Of a DNA stretch of 64,000 nucleotides, positions 7,891-14,968 are shown piece after piece; position 1 is the first letter of the stretch; each line of letters starts with the position of its first letter. A program made the translations under genes and the position numbers. Below the pieces are notes generated by a model. That model saw only the letters and a program-made list of their open reading frames with translations. It was not told where the DNA came from and made no database searches. Origin of the DNA: Trinickia dinghuensis (GTDB lineage: Bacteria > Pseudomonadota > Gammaproteobacteria > Burkholderiales > Burkholderiaceae); contig NZ_QRGA01000001.1 in NCBI RefSeq assembly GCF_003367175.1, positions 496,001-560,000 of the forward strand. The letters are read 5' to 3'.

Positions 7891-8766
7891 TCAATCGCTC
7901 GCCTTCTCGCGCGCGGCGTTGTGCAAATGCAGTTTCAGAAAGTCCGCGGCTGCCTCGCGCTGATCGGCAAGCAGCAGGTCGATCAACGTCAAATGCTCCC
8001 GGCAACGTCGCTCGGCTTGGTCGCGATCGACCGCCTTGCGATATTCCATCAGACGGCGCAGGCGGTCGAGCCGACGCAATCCTTCCAGAATGAATAGATT
8101 GCCCGAGCACGCCGCGATGGTTTCGTGAAGACGACTGTTCGCATCGAACAGCGCTGCCGGAGAGGCCGTGCGAACACCGCCGTTCACTAAAGCTTCCTGC
8201 TCGGCTCGGCAACGCAGCAATGCCTCGCGGTCGAGCCGGAACGTCGGCTCCATCACGCCGGCCGATTCGATCAGCAAGCGGTAGCGATAGCCCTGCCGAT
8301 AGGTTTCCGCCGAAGTCAGCACCGGCAAGAACATCCATCCGTGCCCCGGCCGTCTTTCGATCCACCCTTCCTGCGCCATGCGCCGAAGGATCGCGTTCAA
8401 CTGCGCGCGCGTCACACCATAGCGGCGGATCAACTCGTTCTCCGTGAAGCGATCCGCGAGCGTTCCGGCCAGTCGGTCCTCGGCGATCGCGAGGTAGGTT
8501 GCCTCGTCATCGTCGCCGTCATTGGACTCGTCGGCATCGACTGTCGCTTTCGACGCGGCCGCCGCCACCGCATACCCGCCATCGGGATGCGCGAAGACGA
8601 TCTCTTGCGCCGCGAGACGCTTCAGCGCTTCGCGCACCGGTGAGCGAGACACGTTGAACTGCTCGGCCAGCATCCGCTCGGGCAGACGCGTGCCCGGCGC
8701 GATTCCGGACGTCGCGATGTGCTGATGAATGTTCGCCGCGAGAAGGTCGGCGAGAGGGCGGGCCAT
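7891..8766 (-). CDS. GntR/FCD transcriptional regulator with two winged-helix domains
   Basis: A 291-residue regulator. Residues about 1-70 are a normal GntR winged helix (GTRLPERMLAEQFNVSRSPV, then REALKRLAAQEIV). After an acidic linker (DESNDGDDDEA) a second winged-helix-like segment follows (ENELIRRYGVTRAQLNAILR, then GWIERRPGHGW). The C-terminus is an all-helical FCD effector domain. The usual FadR-type length is near 230 residues; the additional domain accounts for the excess. It stands in the centre of the acid-sugar island, facing the amidohydrolase operon across a 287-base gap. It probably represses the four units preceded by the shared GTACTTTATC motif, with a pathway acid as inducer. 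Confidence 0.85.
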   Translation of the reverse strand: MARPLADLLAANIHQHIATSGIAPGTRLPERMLAEQFNVSRSPVREALKRLAAQEIVFAHPDGGYAVAAAASKATVDADESNDGDDDEATYLAIAEDRLAGTLADRFTENELIRRYGVTRAQLNAILRRMAQEGWIERRPGHGWMFLPVLTSAETYRQGYRYRLLIESAGVMEPTFRLDREALLRCRAEQEALVNGGVRTASPAALFDANSRLHETIAACSGNLFILEGLRRLDRLRRLMEYRKAVDRDQAERRCREHLTLIDLLLADQREAAADFLKLHLHNAAREKASD

Positions 8767-8814
8767 GTTGTGAGGGAAGTGGTGTCGTCCGCGTCGATAT
8801 TAGCACAGGCATAG

Positions 8815-8830
8815 TTGGCACTTTATCGAT
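8815..8830. promoter_or_regulatory. Candidate GntR half-site 3 (autoregulatory)
   Basis: TTGGCACTTTATCGAT lies about 50 bases before the gntR start and matches the TTGTACTTTATCG core of the site at 407-438 (read on the minus strand) with two differences. The second arm is poorly kept. Confidence 0.5.
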
Positions 8831-8956
8831 TCAATATCCCTAATCACCCCGCCAGCCTCAGGCATCTCGAAGGGCTTCCAACGCCTCCTCTTTCCACATT
8901 CTTCGCGGCATTTCCCGATTCACCCCAGGATCGCAGACAAATACTCGTTTACCCTT

Positions 8957-8973
8957 GATGGTACTTTATCATC
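8957..8973. promoter_or_regulatory. Candidate GntR site 4
   Basis: GATGGTACTTTATCATC is an imperfect palindrome carrying the same GTACTTTATC core. It lies about 80 bases before the amidohydrolase gene at 9054, the first gene of a plus-strand operon. The stretch 8767-9053 between the two divergent genes otherwise shows only AT-rich promoter-like sequence. Confidence 0.55.
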
Positions 8974-9053
8974 TCAAAAAACACTTTACTTGGTTTCTTG
9001 AATGCATAAAATACCAACCAACGCTGATCCACCTTACGCCGCTCGGGACGGAC

Positions 9054-9941
9054 ATGCATCTCAAGCTTCCACCCGGCAGTTGCGACTGCCACGTGCACCT
9101 GTTCGACCCGGAGCGCTTTCCGTATGCGCCTAAGCGCTCGTACACGCCAGGCACCGTCCGCGTCGCGGATTTGCTTGCGTTCGAGGAACGGCTGGGCATC
9201 GATCGAATCGTGCTTGTGCAGCCCAGCGTATACGGCACCGACAACGCCGCGATGTTGGCCGGCCTCCGCGAACTCGGGCCAGACCGGGCGAGAGGTGTCG
9301 CCGTCATCGACCCGAAGGCCGCAACCATCGGCGATTTGCGCGCGATGCACGATCAAGGCGTGCGCGGTATCCGTTTGAATCTCGCCGCCAACCTAGATCG
9401 CGATCACTCGGCCGCGCTCGAACAGCTAAGGCATGCAGCCGACGTTGTCGGCCAACTCGGATGGGCGATCCAGATCTACGCCGATGTCGACGTGGTGGCT
9501 TCGATGGCGCGAGGGATAGAGCAACTGAGCGTGCCGGTCGTCCTCGATCACTTCGCCGGCGCGCGAGCCGCGAATCAGCCCGGGCAACACGATGCATTCG
9601 ACGCCGTCATTGCCCTCGTTCGTTCAGGGCGCACGTACGTCAAGCTTTCGGCGCCCTATCGCGCGTCGAAGCAAGCACCGGACTATGCCGACCTGGACCC
9701 GATCGCCGTTCGCCTGATCGAGGCTCGGCCCGATCGAATGGTCTGGGCATCGGACTGGCCTCATACCGGCAGCGCCGCGCAACGCAGCGGCGATCTTTCG
9801 CAGGTGGAGCCGTTCAGGAATATCGACGCGGCCTGCGCGCTCGATCGCTTGCAGACGTGGACAAAAGACGAGCCGCTGCGTCGCCGAATCCTCGTCGAGA
9901 ACCCCATGAATTTGTACGGCTTCGCCGCACCGACTCGCTAA
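9054..9941 (+). CDS. Amidohydrolase (2-pyrone-4,6-dicarboxylate lactonase-like), cytoplasmic
   Basis: A 295-residue amidohydrolase-2 protein, close paralogue of the one at 1641-2627. It keeps DCHVHLFDPERFPYAPKRSY at the N-terminus, VVLDHFAG in mid-barrel and MVWASDWPHTGSAAQ at the end. It has no signal peptide, since the metal-binding His pair starts at about residue 13. The ATG at 9054 is preferred to earlier starts because upstream sequence does not look like the family. It is the first gene of a run with an aldehyde dehydrogenase, cupin, dehydrogenase and MFS carrier. Probable job: intracellular hydrolysis of a lactone or similar ring in the acid-sugar pathway. Confidence 0.82.
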   Translation: MHLKLPPGSCDCHVHLFDPERFPYAPKRSYTPGTVRVADLLAFEERLGIDRIVLVQPSVYGTDNAAMLAGLRELGPDRARGVAVIDPKAATIGDLRAMHDQGVRGIRLNLAANLDRDHSAALEQLRHAADVVGQLGWAIQIYADVDVVASMARGIEQLSVPVVLDHFAGARAANQPGQHDAFDAVIALVRSGRTYVKLSAPYRASKQAPDYADLDPIAVRLIEARPDRMVWASDWPHTGSAAQRSGDLSQVEPFRNIDAACALDRLQTWTKDEPLRRRILVENPMNLYGFAAPTR

Positions 9942-9970
9942 CCCCGCCTCTCCATCAAAGGTAACTTCAC

Positions 9971-11341
9971 ATGTTCCGTACTTTGAATCCGGCCACCGAA
10001 GCCGTGGTGGCCACTTTCGATGCCGATTCGCCAGAACGTATCGAGCATGCCCTTGCCGATGCGCAGCACGCGCAGCGTCGCTGGGCGCTCGAACCGGTGC
10101 ACGCGCGCGCGGCAGCCGTCGCGCGCATCGGCGACGTTCTTCTGCGCCGCAAGGCGGAGCTTGCGAACTTGATCACGTTGGAGATGGGCAAACCGATCGT
10201 CGAAGCCGAAGGCGAGATCGAAAAATCGGCATGGACGTGCAAGTTCTACGCTGAGCATGCGGCACAGTACCTGGCCGACGAAGCCGTTGGGAGCAACGCC
10301 AACGAGAGCTACATCGTCTACGACCCACTTGGTGTGGTGCTGGCGATCATGCCGTGGAACTACCCGGTGTGGCAGTTCATCCGCTTTGCCGCACCGGCCC
10401 TCTGCGCGGGCAACGGCGCGATCCTCAAGCACGCGGGCAACGTGCCGCAATGCGCGCTCGCGATCCACTCGGTGTTCGCCGAAGCCGGCGTGCCGGCGGG
10501 ACTCGTGGCCTCGCTGCTGATCGAGCCCGCGAACGTCGCCGCCCTCATTGAAGATCCGCGTATCGCAGCCGTCACGCTGACCGGCTCGACCGCGGTCGGC
10601 AAACTGGTCGCATCGCAAGCCGGAAGCGCGATGAAGAAGCAGGTACTCGAGCTCGGCGGATCGGATCCGTTCATCGTGCTGGCCGACGCCGACATCGAAG
10701 CGGCCGCGAAAACCGCGGTCAAAGCACGCTTCTCGAACACCGGTCAAAGCTGCATCTCGTCGAAGCGCTTCATCGTCGACGAAGCCGTTGCGGATCGCTT
10801 CACCGAATTGTTTTGCGCCGGGGTCGCTCAGTTGAAGGTCGGCGACCCGACCGATCGCACGACCACGATCGGCCCGATGGCTCGCGCGAACCTGCGCGAA
10901 GAGCTACACGCGCAGGTCGAGCGCTCGGTCGCCGCCGGAGCAGTGTTGAAGGCCGGTGGACAGCCGCTGCCGGGCAAGGGCTTCTTCTATGCGCCGACCG
11001 TACTGGACCACGTCACGGGCGACATGGCCGCCGCTTGCGAAGAAACGTTCGGCCCCGTCGCCGCGATTCTGCGCGTGAAGGATATCGACTCGGCCATCGC
11101 GCTCGCCAACGCCACCGAATTCGGGCTCGGCGCCGCACTCTGGACCGGCGATCTCGTTCGCGCGAAGCAGCTCGTACGGCGCATCGAAGCCGGCGCCGTG
11201 TTCGTCAATGGCCTCGTCGCATCGGATGCCCGCCTGCCGTTCGGTGGAATCAAGCAATCGGGCTACGGCCGAGAACTCGGCGCCGTGGGCATTCGCGAAT
11301 TCACCAACATCAAGACCGTATGGGTTGGCCCGGCTCGCTGA
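9971..11341 (+). CDS. NAD(P)-dependent succinate-semialdehyde dehydrogenase-like aldehyde dehydrogenase
   Basis: A 456-residue aldehyde dehydrogenase. ELGGSDPFIVLADADIE holds the general-base glutamate, and FSNTGQSCISSKRFIVDE holds the catalytic cysteine. PFGGIKQSGYGRELG is the conserved C-terminal motif. Length and wording match the Sad/GabD-like succinate-semialdehyde branch, though neighbouring enzymes suggest it may oxidise another small carboxylic semialdehyde. It follows the amidohydrolase by 29 bases and precedes the cupin by 32, so the genes are one operon. Cytoplasmic. A semialdehyde could arise from the beta-decarboxylating dehydrogenase next door. Confidence 0.88.
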   Translation: MFRTLNPATEAVVATFDADSPERIEHALADAQHAQRRWALEPVHARAAAVARIGDVLLRRKAELANLITLEMGKPIVEAEGEIEKSAWTCKFYAEHAAQYLADEAVGSNANESYIVYDPLGVVLAIMPWNYPVWQFIRFAAPALCAGNGAILKHAGNVPQCALAIHSVFAEAGVPAGLVASLLIEPANVAALIEDPRIAAVTLTGSTAVGKLVASQAGSAMKKQVLELGGSDPFIVLADADIEAAAKTAVKARFSNTGQSCISSKRFIVDEAVADRFTELFCAGVAQLKVGDPTDRTTTIGPMARANLREELHAQVERSVAAGAVLKAGGQPLPGKGFFYAPTVLDHVTGDMAAACEETFGPVAAILRVKDIDSAIALANATEFGLGAALWTGDLVRAKQLVRRIEAGAVFVNGLVASDARLPFGGIKQSGYGRELGAVGIREFTNIKTVWVGPAR

Positions 11342-11373
11342 GCCAAGCCCCTCCCGCTCAATCGGAGTACATC

Positions 11374-11799
11374 ATGACGATCAAGACCCCTTCCGGTGCC
11401 GTGTTGCTGCAGCCCGACAACCTGCCCGCCTACGATCGCGGAGGCGGCGCAAGCACCACGCCGCTCGTCGGCAAATCCGTCGGATCGGACAGCTTCATCA
11501 CCGGCTATACCGCCTTCGCACCCGGCGTCGAAATCCCGTTTCACAGCCATAACTGCCAGGAAAGCGTCGTGCTCGTCGAAGGCGACGCGATGCTCGACAT
11601 CGACGGGCTCGAGTACCGGTTGAAACCGCTCGACGCGACGTTCATTCCGCCCAACGTCCCGCATCGCTTCCGCAATCTGTCGCAGACGAACCCGATGAAG
11701 ATCTTGTGGATCTACGCGCGCACCGACGCGACGCGCACGCTCGCGAGCAACGGCGACACCCGGCCCGTCTCCGCCGAACACCAAACTCCTTCGAACTGA
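11374..11799 (+). CDS. Cupin-domain protein
   Basis: A 141-residue single-cupin protein. Metal-ligand motif 1 is visible as PFHSHNCQESVVLVEGDAML (two His and a Glu), and motif 2 ends in FIPPNVPHRF with the further His. The start at 11374 has ATCGGAGTACATC before it. Small cupins of this kind act as isomerases, epimerases or ligand-binding proteins in sugar-acid pathways. Its place between the aldehyde dehydrogenase and the second dehydrogenase suggests an isomerase or a role in handling the lactone/acid intermediate. Function beyond the fold is not shown by the sequence. Confidence 0.8.
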   Translation: MTIKTPSGAVLLQPDNLPAYDRGGGASTTPLVGKSVGSDSFITGYTAFAPGVEIPFHSHNCQESVVLVEGDAMLDIDGLEYRLKPLDATFIPPNVPHRFRNLSQTNPMKILWIYARTDATRTLASNGDTRPVSAEHQTPSN

Positions 11800-11812
11800 A
11801 GAGCGAAACATC

Positions 11813-12886
11813 ATGCGTATTCTTGTTTGCCCCGGCGACGGCATCGGTCCTGAAATCGTCGCAGCATCGGTCGACGTCCTTCGCCACGCCGATCAACTGT
11901 TCGATCTCGGCCTGCAATTCGACTTCGAAGACATCGGCTTCGCGAGCCTCGAAAAGTATGGGACGACCCTCCGGCCGGACGTGCTGGAGAAAGCCCCCAG
12001 CTACGACGGCCTGATTCTGGGCACTGTGTCGCACGCCGACTATCCGCCGCCGGACAAAGGCGGCCGCAACGTCTCCGCCGCGTTCCGCTGCGATCTCGAT
12101 CTATACGCGAACGTGCGCCCGTCGCGCACTCGCCCGTTCCTCACGTCGAACCTGCGCGAAGGCAAGACGATGGACCTCGTCATCATGCGCGAGGCGACCG
12201 AGGGCTTCTATCCGGATCGCAACATGCATTTGGGCTGGGGCGAAATGATGCCTTCTCCCGACATGGCGCTATCCGTGCGCAAAATCACGCGTCACTGCAG
12301 CGAACGCATCGCACGCCGGGCATTCGAGCTGGCGATGAAGCGCAAGAAGAAGGTGACGGCGATCCACAAAGCGAACAGTTTCCACATGACCGACGGGCTC
12401 TTTCTCGAATGCGTCCGCAACGTCGCGAAGGACTTCCCGGAAGTGGAGCTGAACGATTTGCTGGTCGATGCCTCGACCGCGCACCTGGTCCGATCGCCCG
12501 AGCGCTTCGACGTGCTGGTGGCCAGCAATTTCTACGGAGACATTCTCAGCGATCTCGCAGCCGAGTTGTGCGGAAGCCTGGGGCTCGGCGGCTCGATGAT
12601 GGCCGGTGACGACCTCTGCTGCGCGCAGGCTCAACATGGGTCGGCGCCCGACATCCAAAATCAGGACAAGGCCAACCCGACATCGATGATCTTGTCGGTG
12701 GGCATGTTGATGCGATGGATCGGCGAGCGTCGCGGCAAGCCGAGTTTTGTCGCAGCGGCGGACGCGATCGACGCCGCCGTCGATGCGGTTCTGTCCAATC
12801 CCGCAACGCGTACGGCCGATCTCGGCGGCACGATGGGCTGCAGTGCATTCGGCAAGCAAGTCGCGGACGCGGTCATCGCCGCTTAA
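11813..12886 (+). CDS. Isocitrate/isopropylmalate dehydrogenase family protein, second copy
   Basis: A 357-residue paralogue of the product at 490-1560. Shared blocks include SRTRPFLTSNLREGKTMDLV, VTAIHKANSFHMTDGLFLEC and ILSDLAAELCGSLGLGGSMM. The metal and NAD-binding residues typical of the beta-decarboxylating dehydrogenases are kept. It starts 13 bases after the cupin stop. Two near-identical enzymes in one island point to a local duplication with either dosage or stereoisomer specialisation (for example the two epimers of a tartrate- or tetronate-like acid). Substrate specificity is not assignable by eye. Confidence 0.85.
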   Translation: MRILVCPGDGIGPEIVAASVDVLRHADQLFDLGLQFDFEDIGFASLEKYGTTLRPDVLEKAPSYDGLILGTVSHADYPPPDKGGRNVSAAFRCDLDLYANVRPSRTRPFLTSNLREGKTMDLVIMREATEGFYPDRNMHLGWGEMMPSPDMALSVRKITRHCSERIARRAFELAMKRKKKVTAIHKANSFHMTDGLFLECVRNVAKDFPEVELNDLLVDASTAHLVRSPERFDVLVASNFYGDILSDLAAELCGSLGLGGSMMAGDDLCCAQAQHGSAPDIQNQDKANPTSMILSVGMLMRWIGERRGKPSFVAAADAIDAAVDAVLSNPATRTADLGGTMGCSAFGKQVADAVIAA

Positions 12887-12897
12887 CCGCGCACCGC

Positions 12898-12915
12898 GGG
12901 GCGGGCGCCCGCCCC
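12898..12915 (+). terminator. GC palindrome between dehydrogenase and MFS gene
   Basis: GGGGCGGGCGCCCGCCCC is a perfect 18-base palindrome directly after the dehydrogenase stop, followed by TTTAGC. It may weaken read-through into, or stabilise mRNA before, the MFS gene that starts 33 bases later. Confidence 0.45.
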
Positions 12916-12947
12916 TTTAGCACCACGAAAACAATCCGGAGACACAC

Positions 12948-14264
12948 ATGCACTCCCAATCCGTACCGATGGACGGGGCGGCCGATCTTCAATCGAATCG
13001 GGCCGCGATCCGGCAGCGCGTGCTGCGCAAGAACGCATGGCGCCTGCTGCCCTTGTTGACGCTCGCGTTCATCTTCAACATGATCGATCGCACGACCGTC
13101 GGGTTCGCCGCGCTGACGATGAACCGCAGCATCGGGTTGACGCCTGCGCAGTTCGGTTGGGGTGCCGGTGTTCTGTTTGCCGGATATTGCCTGTTCGAAA
13201 TTCCGAGCAACCTTGCGCTATATCGATTCGGTGCGCGCCGTTGGCTTGCACGCATCATGATCACTTGGGGCATTGCCGCAACGGCGACAGCGCTCGTCCA
13301 GGGGCCAACGAGCTTTTACCTTCTTCGGCTATTGCTCGGCATCGCCGAAGCAGGCTTCTTTCCAGGCGTCACGTTTTATCTTGCATGCTGGTTCCCCGCG
13401 CAATATCGCGTGCGCGTGCTTGCTTTCTTCACGCTCGGTGTGCCGCTCGCATCGATCGTCGGCGGTCCGTTTTCGGCGGCCTTGCTCGGCCTGAACGGTC
13501 TCGCCGGCTTGCAGGGGTGGCAGTGGATGTTCATCGTCCAGGGCCTGCCTGCCGTTTTGGTCGGATTCGCCGTGCTCGCTTGGCTGCGCGATACGCCGGA
13601 GGATGCCCATTGGTTGACCCAGGAAGAGCGCGGCGAACTGATCGCGATGCTGCGGGAAGAGCCCAAAGCGCAGCCTAAGAAAGCGCTCTTCTCCGCGCTG
13701 AAGGATGGCCGCGTGCTGCTGCTGGCGGCGATTCAGTTCGGCTTCGTGCTCGGCTCGTACGGTGTGGGCATCTGGCTACCCATCATCCTCAAATCGCACG
13801 GCTTCACCTTATTCTCGGTCGGAATGCTGTCGACGATTCCGTATATCGCGGCGGTTTTCGGCATGCTGATCTGGGCACGCGCCGTCGATCGGAGCGGCCG
13901 CAACGTCTTCCACCTCGCTAGCGCATGCTTGCTTGGCGCGATCGGCATGGTCATCTCCGCGGTCGCGCATGGAATCGCGATGGAGATGGTCGGCCTCAGT
14001 CTCGCGGTGCTGGCGGTCAGTTCTGCGCGGGGGATCTTTTGGACGATTCCGACTCAGTTTCTTACCGGCATAGCGGCAGCGGGAGGATTGGCCTTCATCA
14101 ATTCGATCGGCACGCTCGGCGGGTTCGCCGGTCCATATCTCGTCGGTGTCCTGAAGCAGGCCACCGGAACGTTCTCCGCGGGCATATGGGCAATGGCAGC
14201 GGTTCTGGTTGCCTCCGCCGTGTTGACTTCGACCATCCCGCTGCTGCTCAAGAAAGCTCGCTAG
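12948..14264 (+). CDS. MFS transporter, ACS family (tartrate/phthalate/glucarate type)
   Basis: A 438-residue carrier with about 12 hydrophobic helices. The first cytoplasmic part NMIDRTTVGFAALTMNRSIG and the segment LLGIAEAGFFPGVTFYLACW are typical of the anion:cation symporter family that includes TtuB-type tartrate importers. The start has CGGAGACACAC before it. It ends the operon that begins at 9054. It would bring the acid substrate across the inner membrane by proton symport. It is a relative of the truncated carrier at the window start, so each of the two transcription units may have its own importer. Confidence 0.87.
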   Translation: MHSQSVPMDGAADLQSNRAAIRQRVLRKNAWRLLPLLTLAFIFNMIDRTTVGFAALTMNRSIGLTPAQFGWGAGVLFAGYCLFEIPSNLALYRFGARRWLARIMITWGIAATATALVQGPTSFYLLRLLLGIAEAGFFPGVTFYLACWFPAQYRVRVLAFFTLGVPLASIVGGPFSAALLGLNGLAGLQGWQWMFIVQGLPAVLVGFAVLAWLRDTPEDAHWLTQEERGELIAMLREEPKAQPKKALFSALKDGRVLLLAAIQFGFVLGSYGVGIWLPIILKSHGFTLFSVGMLSTIPYIAAVFGMLIWARAVDRSGRNVFHLASACLLGAIGMVISAVAHGIAMEMVGLSLAVLAVSSARGIFWTIPTQFLTGIAAAGGLAFINSIGTLGGFAGPYLVGVLKQATGTFSAGIWAMAAVLVASAVLTSTIPLLLKKAR

Positions 14265-14272
14265 ATCGAGCT

Positions 14273-14298
14273 AGGTCGCTATGGCACCATAGCGACCT
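14273..14298. terminator. Perfect inverted repeat after MFS gene
   Basis: AGGTCGCTATGG (14273-14284) and CCATAGCGACCT (14287-14298) are perfect 12-base arms with a two-base centre, nine bases after the MFS stop. Probably the terminator of the 9054-14264 operon; the T-run GCATTTTTC comes 12 bases later. Confidence 0.6.
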
Positions 14299-14738
14299 CA
14301 AATGGGGCATTTTTCATGCGCATTCCGCCATTCTTCGAATTCTAAATTCGGCGGCTTTTCAGCGAGCGGCCCTTGAGCGTCTTGCTCACACCTCGCACCT
14401 TTTCGGCGCCGCCTCACGCCCAGTCAAGCAAACGAAAGGTCTCGTCAAGAGGTTCGTATGCTGAAGCCGGCCTGCGGATCGCCCCCATGATGCCGGCGGC
14501 CCGCTCGCCGAGCGAAATGGAATGATGTACGGATTGACTGTGTGGTCATCCCCGCGCAGTATTTGCTGCGAACCGGTCCGAAACCGAATTGAACGGCGCT
14601 TCGGCGAGTCGGGCCACAGCAGGAGCTGTCACATTTTCCAGCCAAGCCATTCCTCGAAATTTGCGGGTTTCCGCACACCTGGCACATGGCGGCTTGCCGA
14701 TCGGCCGCCGCATCGAGGCTGCCGGCATCCGCGCGAGT
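14299..14738. other. Intergenic stretch without a recognisable gene
   Basis: About 440 bases between the MFS terminator and the sigma-54 promoter. I see no protein with a convincing start or family resemblance on either strand. The part next to 14739 is the region where enhancer-binding sites for a sigma-54 activator would be expected, but no clear paired repeat could be identified by eye. Confidence 0.5.
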
Positions 14739-14754
14739 TGGCACGCTCATTGCA
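14739..14754 (+). promoter_or_regulatory. Sigma-54 (RpoN) promoter
   Basis: TGGCACGCTCATTGCA matches every defined position of the TGGCACG-N4-TTGCW consensus, with the -24 GG and -12 GC dinucleotides exactly 12 bases apart. It points toward the minicistron at 14802 and the ABC importer genes starting at 14969. Transcription from it would need an enhancer-binding activator, which is not encoded in the window. Confidence 0.8.
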
Positions 14755-14801
14755 TTAGATAACTCCAAAATATTCGATTACTCGCAAGGAGACACCCCAA
14801 T

Positions 14802-14828
14802 GAACTCATCCCTCAGAGATGGGTAACG
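14802..14828 (+). CDS. Eight-codon minicistron after the sigma-54 promoter
   Basis: A good ribosome site (GCAAGGAGACACCCCA) precedes an ATG that reads MNSSLRDG and then TAA. The peptide ends 140 bases before the ABC substrate-binding gene. Either it is a leader peptide, or the surviving 5-prime end of a gene whose body was deleted, which would have placed the importer under the RpoN promoter. No family resemblance can be claimed for eight residues. Confidence 0.35.
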
Positions 14829-14968
14829 GATCTGGGCAAACGCCCCGGACGTCGATCATCCATTCCTTTCCGCTTCCCTATTCAGAAGAACTGGGCCACG
14901 CGCGCCGGCTTCGTGCCGTGACGTGCCGTGGGTCGGTGTTGTTTCATCACGCTCCTGAGGAGACCTCG

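Noticed and set aside
8955-9053. Longer N-terminus for the amidohydrolase at 9054
   Set aside because: The added residues do not resemble the family and would place the candidate GntR site inside the coding region.
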